From Prauserella endophytica (GTDB lineage Bacteria; Actinomycetota; Actinomycetes; Mycobacteriales; Pseudonocardiaceae): DNA of 64,000 nucleotides. Of this stretch, positions 59,606 through 64,000 are shown in pieces. Both the position numbers and the translations under genes were made by a program. The notes beneath the pieces were generated by a model. That model was given only the letters and a program-made list of their open reading frames with translations. It did not search any database and was not told the origin of the DNA. The first letter of the stretch is position 1. Each line of letters starts with the position of its first letter. The DNA lies in NCBI RefSeq assembly GCF_005146945.1, contig NZ_SWMS01000002.1, positions 496,001 through 560,000 on the forward strand, in the 5' to 3' direction.

Positions 59606-59639
59606 GGTGTCTCCTTCGCTCGTGGGCGTTCGACCTCAA

Positions 59640-59666
59640 GACACCGGGCGACCGCTGGCTGTAACA
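59640..59666 (-). promoter_or_regulatory. Putative ECF41-dependent promoter
   Basis: On the minus strand TGTTACA (59666-59660), a 16-base spacer and TGTC (59643-59640) resemble the ECF41 target (TGTCACA, then CGTC) with two mismatches. It lies 34 bases before the oxidoreductase start and would make the pair autoregulated. A small inverted repeat GGCTG-TTA-CAGCC surrounds the -35 part. Confidence 0.45.
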
Positions 59667-59726
59667 GCCCGTGGGACAGATCACCCACAGAAGCCGACGT
59701 GGGTGCCGGCAGCCGGGGTGAGAGCT

Positions 59727-59900
59727 CTACGCGGTGAAGAACTCGGCGAGCGCCCGGCCGAGCAGGCCGGGCGCTCTCCGTGGGGATGTGGCCGGTTTCC
59801 GGGACGCGCGCCAGTGTGGCCTGCGGGATCTCCGCGGCGAACCGCTCGGCGTGGTCCGCCGTTTCGAAGGCGTCGTCCCGTGGGCCTCCGCGGGGCGGCG
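59727..59900 (-). pseudogene. Alpha/beta-hydrolase C-terminal remnant, frameshifted
   Basis: The minus strand reads DDAFETADHAERFAAEIPQA and then TLARVPETGHIPTE, the end region of an alpha/beta hydrolase with the catalytic His in TGHIPTE. The expected C-terminus PGLLGRALAEFFTA and stop (TAG at 59729-59727) follow in a shifted frame, so one base has been gained or lost near 59765-59775. No N-terminal part is found upstream. It looks like a decayed gene fragment; a sequencing error could explain the shift but not the missing 5' part. Confidence 0.55.
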
Positions 59901-59992
59901 GACCTTCCGCGAGACCCGCTAGGCAAGGGCGGCTGGCCCGCGGCGACTCGCGATGGGCGCTCGTATGCCGTGCCCCCGCACCGGTGGGAGGG

Positions 59993-60754
59993 CTAGAAGT
60001 TGCCCTTCGCCGACCAGCCGCCGTCCACCGCGTAGGTCAGCCCCGTCAGGAAGGAGCCCTCCCGGAAGAAGTAGGCGACCATCGAGGCGATCTCCTCGGG
60101 GCGGCCGAGCCGCCGGATGAGGTGCGAGTTCGCGTTGGCCTGCTTCATCTCCGGCGTGATGTCGCCCAGGATGGGGGTGTCGATCGTGCCTGGTGCGATG
60201 GCGTTGACGAGGATGTTGCGGTCGGCGTACTCGAAGGCGGCCTGCCGGGTGAGCGCGGCGACACCGCCCTTGGCGGCGCTGTAGGACGCCAGGTTCGGCA
60301 GGCCGCGCAGCGCGGCCAGGGAGGAGATGTTCACGATCCGCCCGCCGCCGTTGTCGATCATCCCGGGGATCACCGCGCGCATGCCCAGCCACGGTCCCTT
60401 GAGATCGGTGTCGATGACGTGGTCCCACGCCTCCTCCGTGAGCCCGGTGACCGTGTCCTCGCTGATCATGTTCACCACGCCGGCGACGTTGGCGAGATAG
60501 TCGATGCGCCCGTGCCGCTCGAGCAGCCCTTCGACGGCGGAGGTCCAGTCCCGCGCGGAGCGGATGTCCAGCGACACCGGCTCGGCCGAACCGCCCGCCG
60601 CCTCGATGCTCTTGACGGTGCTCGCGGTGTCCTGGATGTCGGCGCAGGCCACGTGGGCGCCGTCCGCGGCGAGCCGTTCGGCGGTGGCGCGGCCGATTCC
60701 CTGTGCGGCTCCGGTGACGATGGCGGTGCCGGTGACGGTGCTGGCGAGGGGCAT
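59993..60754 (-). CDS. Short-chain dehydrogenase/reductase (SDR)
   Basis: A 253-residue classical SDR. The cofactor motif is TGAAQGIGRATAERLAADG, followed by NVAGV and the catalytic set Ser (NISSLAAL), Tyr and Lys in SYSAAKGG, and the closing GLTYAVDGGWSAKGNF. Asp in ADIQD after strand 2 suggests NAD rather than NADP. It would oxidise or reduce an alcohol/ketone of unknown nature. It lies 108 bases downstream of a GAF-PucR regulator on the same strand, which may control it. Confidence 0.88.
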   Translation of the reverse strand: MPLASTVTGTAIVTGAAQGIGRATAERLAADGAHVACADIQDTASTVKSIEAAGGSAEPVSLDIRSARDWTSAVEGLLERHGRIDYLANVAGVVNMISEDTVTGLTEEAWDHVIDTDLKGPWLGMRAVIPGMIDNGGGRIVNISSLAALRGLPNLASYSAAKGGVAALTRQAAFEYADRNILVNAIAPGTIDTPILGDITPEMKQANANSHLIRRLGRPEEIASMVAYFFREGSFLTGLTYAVDGGWSAKGNF

Positions 60755-60862
60755 CTTCGACCTCCGTGCGGGGTTGCCGTGCAGTGCTGCCCCGAGTCAA
60801 TCCCGTGGAGTGTCGGCCGTACAGGGATCGTCCGGCGGCCCGTTGTCGGCCGCCACAACGGC

Positions 60863-62719
60863 TCACCAGCCGGCGAGATCCAGGATCTGGAACGCGAGCC
60901 GGGCCTGCAGCAGGCCGTCGAGCGTCGCGGGGTCCCGCTGCACGAGCTTGCGGATCTTGCCGAGCCGGTAGCGGATCGTGTTCTCGTGCACGCCCAGCTC
61001 CGTGGCCGTGGCCTGCACCTTGCCCTCGGCCCGGACGAAGGCGCGCCAGGTGTCGAGCAACGTGCCGTCGTCCTCGGCGCGCAGCGGGCCGATGAACCCG
61101 TGGGCGAAGTGCACGGCCTCCTTGACACGGCCGCTCGCCGCGACCACGCGGAACAGCCCGAGCTCGTCGGCCGTGAGCACCCCGCCGCCCCAGTCGAACG
61201 ACCGCGCGAGCTCCTCCACCTCGCGCAGTTCCTTGTGCGCCATGGGGAAGTCCTCGGGAGCGCGGCACACAGCGGAGATCACGGCGGTGTGAATGTTCAG
61301 CACCGGCGACAGCGTCTCGCGCACGCCGGCGATGGTGTCCCGCAGCGACTCCGGCACCGCCCGGTCGCGAGACAGCGGCACCAGTGCGATCACCGCGCCG
61401 GGCAGGCTCACCGCGGCGGGATCGGACTCGCCGAGAGCCGCGGCGAGCTGCTGGATCACCAGCCTGCGGCCCGCCGACACGCTCACGTGCTGGTCGGCCT
61501 TGCCCAGGGAGAACCGCACGAGCACGTGGGGCCGCGTGAGGTCGATGCCGAACTGCGGGCTGCGCCGCACCAGCTGTTCGGCGTCGCGCGTGTTGTGCAG
61601 TAGATCGGACAGGTAGTCCTCGCGGGCCTGACCCTCGGCCTCGGCCTGCCTGCGCTCGGAGAGGATCTGCAGCGAGAGCACCGTGGCGCCGTGCTCGGCC
61701 AGCTTGCTGTCCCGGTGCTCCAGGCTGCGGCCGACCTCCACGATCCCGACGTAGCCGCTGGGCTGGCCCTCGATCACGAGCCGGCACATGAGGTGCCTGC
61801 GGCCGAGCCCCACGGCCAGCGTTCTGGGCACCACGGCCGACGGGCAGCTCGCGCTGAGCCCGGCGAGCGTCCCGCGCACCGACGGCAGCTCCCGCACGCG
61901 GGGCGCGAGCACCGGCGGCTCGGTCATCTTGAGACCCGGCGGCGCCGACCAGGCCAGCACCTGGAAGTCCTCGTTGTAGAGCACCACGGGCTTGGCCGAC
62001 AGCTCGCCGAGCAGCGTCACCACGGTCTGGATGCTGGCGCCGTCGAGCACCGCGTTGGTGAGTTTCTGGTGCACGTCCGCGAGGTGGGCGAGCATGTTCT
62101 TCTGCCGCACCACCTCGGCGGCCTTGCGCTTGAGGTGCGCGTTGAGCATCGCCTGGCGCAGGAACAGCGCGCCGAGCCGGGCGAACAGCTCGGCGAGCGC
62201 CACGTCCTCGTCGGTGTAGACGTGCTCCTGCTCGACGTTGTCCACGAAGATCAGGCCGATGACCTTGCCGTCGAACACGAGCGGCACACCCAGCATGGCC
62301 CGGACCCGCCAGTGCTCCATCGTGCGGCGGTGCGGGCGCGGGTCCCTGCGCACGTCGTCGATCAGCACAGGGGCGGCCGTCTCGATCACCTCGCGGCTGA
62401 ACCGGTCGCCCCTGATCCCGGCCTCCTGGGTCTGCACGGCGGCCGAGATGTCGCCCTCGTGCTCGCAGTAGCCCGCGGCGCCGCGGAACCGGTCGTCCTC
62501 GTGGCGCAGGTACACCGAACAGCGGGTGACGCCGAGCAGGTGGCACAGCTGCTTGCCGAGCAGCCCGAGCAGGTCCTCCAGCCGCGTGGTGGTGATGGCC
62601 TCGGTGGTGATCTCGCTGAAGGCGGCGATGACCTCGCGTTCGCGGTGGGACGCCGCGGAGCGGGACGCGTGCACCGCCCGCAGCCGCGGCGCGACGGCGT
62701 TCGCGGTCGTTTCGCGCAT
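60863..62719 (-). CDS. GAF-domain PucR/CdaR-type transcriptional regulator
   Basis: A 618-residue regulator. A GAF domain spans about residues 35-190 (TTRLEDLLGLLGKQLCHLLG, MLGVPLVFDGKVIGLIFVDN), then a coiled linker, a CdaR-like middle and the C-terminal PucR helix-turn-helix (ATELGVHENTIRYRLGKIRK near residue 590). GAF domains in such activators sense small aromatic or nitrogen compounds. The likely target is the SDR gene downstream. The start ATG at 62719 fits; one in-frame upstream extension lacks a ribosome site. Confidence 0.85.
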   Translation of the reverse strand: MRETTANAVAPRLRAVHASRSAASHREREVIAAFSEITTEAITTTRLEDLLGLLGKQLCHLLGVTRCSVYLRHEDDRFRGAAGYCEHEGDISAAVQTQEAGIRGDRFSREVIETAAPVLIDDVRRDPRPHRRTMEHWRVRAMLGVPLVFDGKVIGLIFVDNVEQEHVYTDEDVALAELFARLGALFLRQAMLNAHLKRKAAEVVRQKNMLAHLADVHQKLTNAVLDGASIQTVVTLLGELSAKPVVLYNEDFQVLAWSAPPGLKMTEPPVLAPRVRELPSVRGTLAGLSASCPSAVVPRTLAVGLGRRHLMCRLVIEGQPSGYVGIVEVGRSLEHRDSKLAEHGATVLSLQILSERRQAEAEGQAREDYLSDLLHNTRDAEQLVRRSPQFGIDLTRPHVLVRFSLGKADQHVSVSAGRRLVIQQLAAALGESDPAAVSLPGAVIALVPLSRDRAVPESLRDTIAGVRETLSPVLNIHTAVISAVCRAPEDFPMAHKELREVEELARSFDWGGGVLTADELGLFRVVAASGRVKEAVHFAHGFIGPLRAEDDGTLLDTWRAFVRAEGKVQATATELGVHENTIRYRLGKIRKLVQRDPATLDGLLQARLAFQILDLAGW

Positions 62720-62760
62720 CGAGAACCGCCTTCACCATTGAGTGCGGGCAAAGCTGGAGG

Positions 62761-64000
62761 TCACTGTGCCTTACCGTGCGCCTGACGTCCATGCCCCCAG
62801 CGGGCGGTGCCCCCCGGTTCGGCCAGCTCGTGGCCCATCCGCTCGCGCTTGGTCCGCAGGTAGCGGACGTTGTGCGGGGTCGGGGACACCGGCAGCCGGA
62901 CGCGCCCGACGATGTCGAGCCCGTGCCCGTCGAGGCCGCCGTACTTGGCGGGGTTGTTCGTGATGAGCCGCAGCCTGCGAATCCCGAGGTCGGTGAGGAT
63001 CTGGGCGCCGATGCCGTAGCTGCGCGAGTCGACGGGCAGGCCCTGCGCGAGGTTGGCGTCCACCGTGTCGAGGCCCTGTTCCTGCAGGGCGTACGCGCGG
63101 ATCTTGTGCGCGAGCCCGATGCCGCGGCCCTCGTGCCCGCGCAGGTAGACCACCACGCCGCAGCCCTCGTCGGCCACCGCCCGCAGGGCCTGTTCGAGCT
63201 GGGCGCCGCAGTCGCACCGCAGGGAGCCGAGAATGTCGCCGGTGAGGCACTCGCTGTGCACGCGCACCAGCGCGCCCGCCTCGGTGCGGCCCGCGGCGGC
63301 CACGTCGCCGAGCACCAGCGCCAGGTGCTCCGTGCCGTCGAGCGTCGAGCGGTAGGCCACGGCGCGGAAGTCGCCGAACTCGGTGGGCATCGCGGCGTTC
63401 GCGACCGGCTCCACCAGCCGTTCCGTGGCCCTGCGGTAACGGACGAGGTCGGCGATGCGCAGCATCGGCAGGTCGTGGCGCTCGGCGAACGCGGTGAGCG
63501 CCGCGCCGCGCAGCATCGAACCGTCGTCGGTCACGAGTTCGCCGATCACGCCGACGTCCCCGGCCCCGGCCAGTCCCACCAGGTCGACGGCCGCCTCGGT
63601 GTGCCCGGCCCGCACGAGCACTCCACCCTCGCGCGCCCGCAGCGGGAAGATGTGGCCGGGCCTGCGCAGGTCGCCCGCGTGCGTCGCGGGGTCGGCCAGC
63701 GCGCGGACCGTCGTGGCGCGGTCGTGCGCGGACACGCCCGTGCCGGTGTGCGCGTGGTCGACGCTCACCGTGAACGCCGTGGCGTGCAGGTCGGTGTTGT
63801 CGGCGACCATCTGCGGCAGGCGCAGGGCGTCGGCCCGCTCTCCGGTCATCGGCGCGCACACGATGCCCGTGCTGTGCCGCACGAGGAAGGCCATCCGCTC
63901 CGGGGTCATCGACGCCGCCGCCGCGACCAGATCGCCCTCGTCCTCCCGGTCGGCGTCGTCGAGCACCACGATCATCCGGCCCTGGGCGAGCGCGGCGACG
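62761..64000 (-). CDS. ribBA: Bifunctional RibBA (DHBP synthase / GTP cyclohydrolase II), 5' end outside window
   Basis: About 413 residues are visible. The N-terminal half is 3,4-dihydroxy-2-butanone-4-phosphate synthase (VVLDDADREDEGDL, RRPGHIFPL, RAGHTEAAVDL), and the C-terminal half GTP cyclohydrolase II with the zinc site CLTGDILGSLRCDCGAQL and YLRGHEGRGIGLAHKI, ending with NNPAKYGGLDGHGLDIV. Both reactions start riboflavin synthesis. The reading frame stays open to the window edge, so the start lies a few codons beyond. No other rib gene is visible in the window. Confidence 0.94.
   Translation of the reverse strand, partial: VAALAQGRMIVVLDDADREDEGDLVAAAASMTPERMAFLVRHSTGIVCAPMTGERADALRLPQMVADNTDLHATAFTVSVDHAHTGTGVSAHDRATTVRALADPATHAGDLRRPGHIFPLRAREGGVLVRAGHTEAAVDLVGLAGAGDVGVIGELVTDDGSMLRGAALTAFAERHDLPMLRIADLVRYRRATERLVEPVANAAMPTEFGDFRAVAYRSTLDGTEHLALVLGDVAAAGRTEAGALVRVHSECLTGDILGSLRCDCGAQLEQALRAVADEGCGVVVYLRGHEGRGIGLAHKIRAYALQEQGLDTVDANLAQGLPVDSRSYGIGAQILTDLGIRRLRLITNNPAKYGGLDGHGLDIVGRVRLPVSPTPHNVRYLRTKRERMGHELAEPGGTARWGHGRQAHGKAQ

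Noticed and set aside
59919-62792. 957-residue minus-strand frame over the SDR and GAF regulator
   Set aside because: The SDR and GAF-PucR proteins are read clearly in other frames of the same strand; this frame is Arg/Ala-rich noise.

Overview
The window is high-GC actinobacterial DNA: GTG and TTG starts are frequent, third codon positions are almost all G or C, lipoproteins carry classical lipoboxes, and an IdeR/DtxR-like iron box and an ECF41 sigma factor are present. Gene families and recurring palindromes suggest the Pseudonocardiaceae (Amycolatopsis/Saccharomonospora/Prauserella-like); the genus is an inference. No rRNA, tRNA, CRISPR array or intact insertion sequence was seen.

Layout. 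1-4.6 kb: the start of a Tat-exported glycosidase-like protein with a LacI-type operator, then an azt-type zinc locus in which the permease is cut short at its 5' end and no ATPase gene is present. 4.6-9.3 kb: an unusual Gre-factor ORF, a DadA-like oxidoreductase with a divergent PucR regulator, and a class A beta-lactamase. 9.5-13.5 kb: an Lrp regulator divergent from a 2-oxoacid dehydrogenase operon (E1 alpha, E1 beta, E2). 13.5-18.3 kb: a GbsR-like regulator divergent from a GMC oxidase / aldehyde dehydrogenase / M20 amidohydrolase operon. 19.2-25 kb: LacI and a mutarotase divergent from a polyol-dehydrogenase / split-transketolase / MFS operon. 25-28.2 kb: aconitase X (large and small subunits) with a MatC-like carrier.

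28.2-51.1 kb is the most coherent block: an organosulfonate-degradation island. Xsc (sulfoacetaldehyde acetyltransferase) is the anchor. Pta would turn its acetyl phosphate into acetyl-CoA. An acylating sulfoacetaldehyde dehydrogenase (SauS-like) with a two-subunit NDP-forming acyl-CoA ligase could feed sulfoacetate in, and a HOT-like iron alcohol dehydrogenase next to an MFS carrier could feed isethionate in. The sulfite released would be oxidised by a cytoplasmic SoeABC-type molybdoenzyme, in which SoeB and SoeC are fused into one polypeptide, and the sulfate could leave by a SulP carrier. Three IclR regulators and a LysR regulator surround these genes. A CobS/CobT-like AAA+/VWA pair of unknown purpose sits in the same operon as two of the IclR genes. 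A 15-bp motif (TTTCA-N5-TGACA and variants) recurs at the promoters of acnX, pta/iclR, sauS and the iron alcohol dehydrogenase.

51.1-64 kb: an iron-siderophore ABC importer with an IdeR-like box, small membrane and lipoprotein genes, an ECF41 sigma factor with its partner oxidoreductase, an alpha/beta-hydrolase remnant, an SDR, a large GAF-PucR regulator, and the 3' part of ribBA running off the end.

All function calls rest on reading the sequence and on family knowledge; no database search was run.
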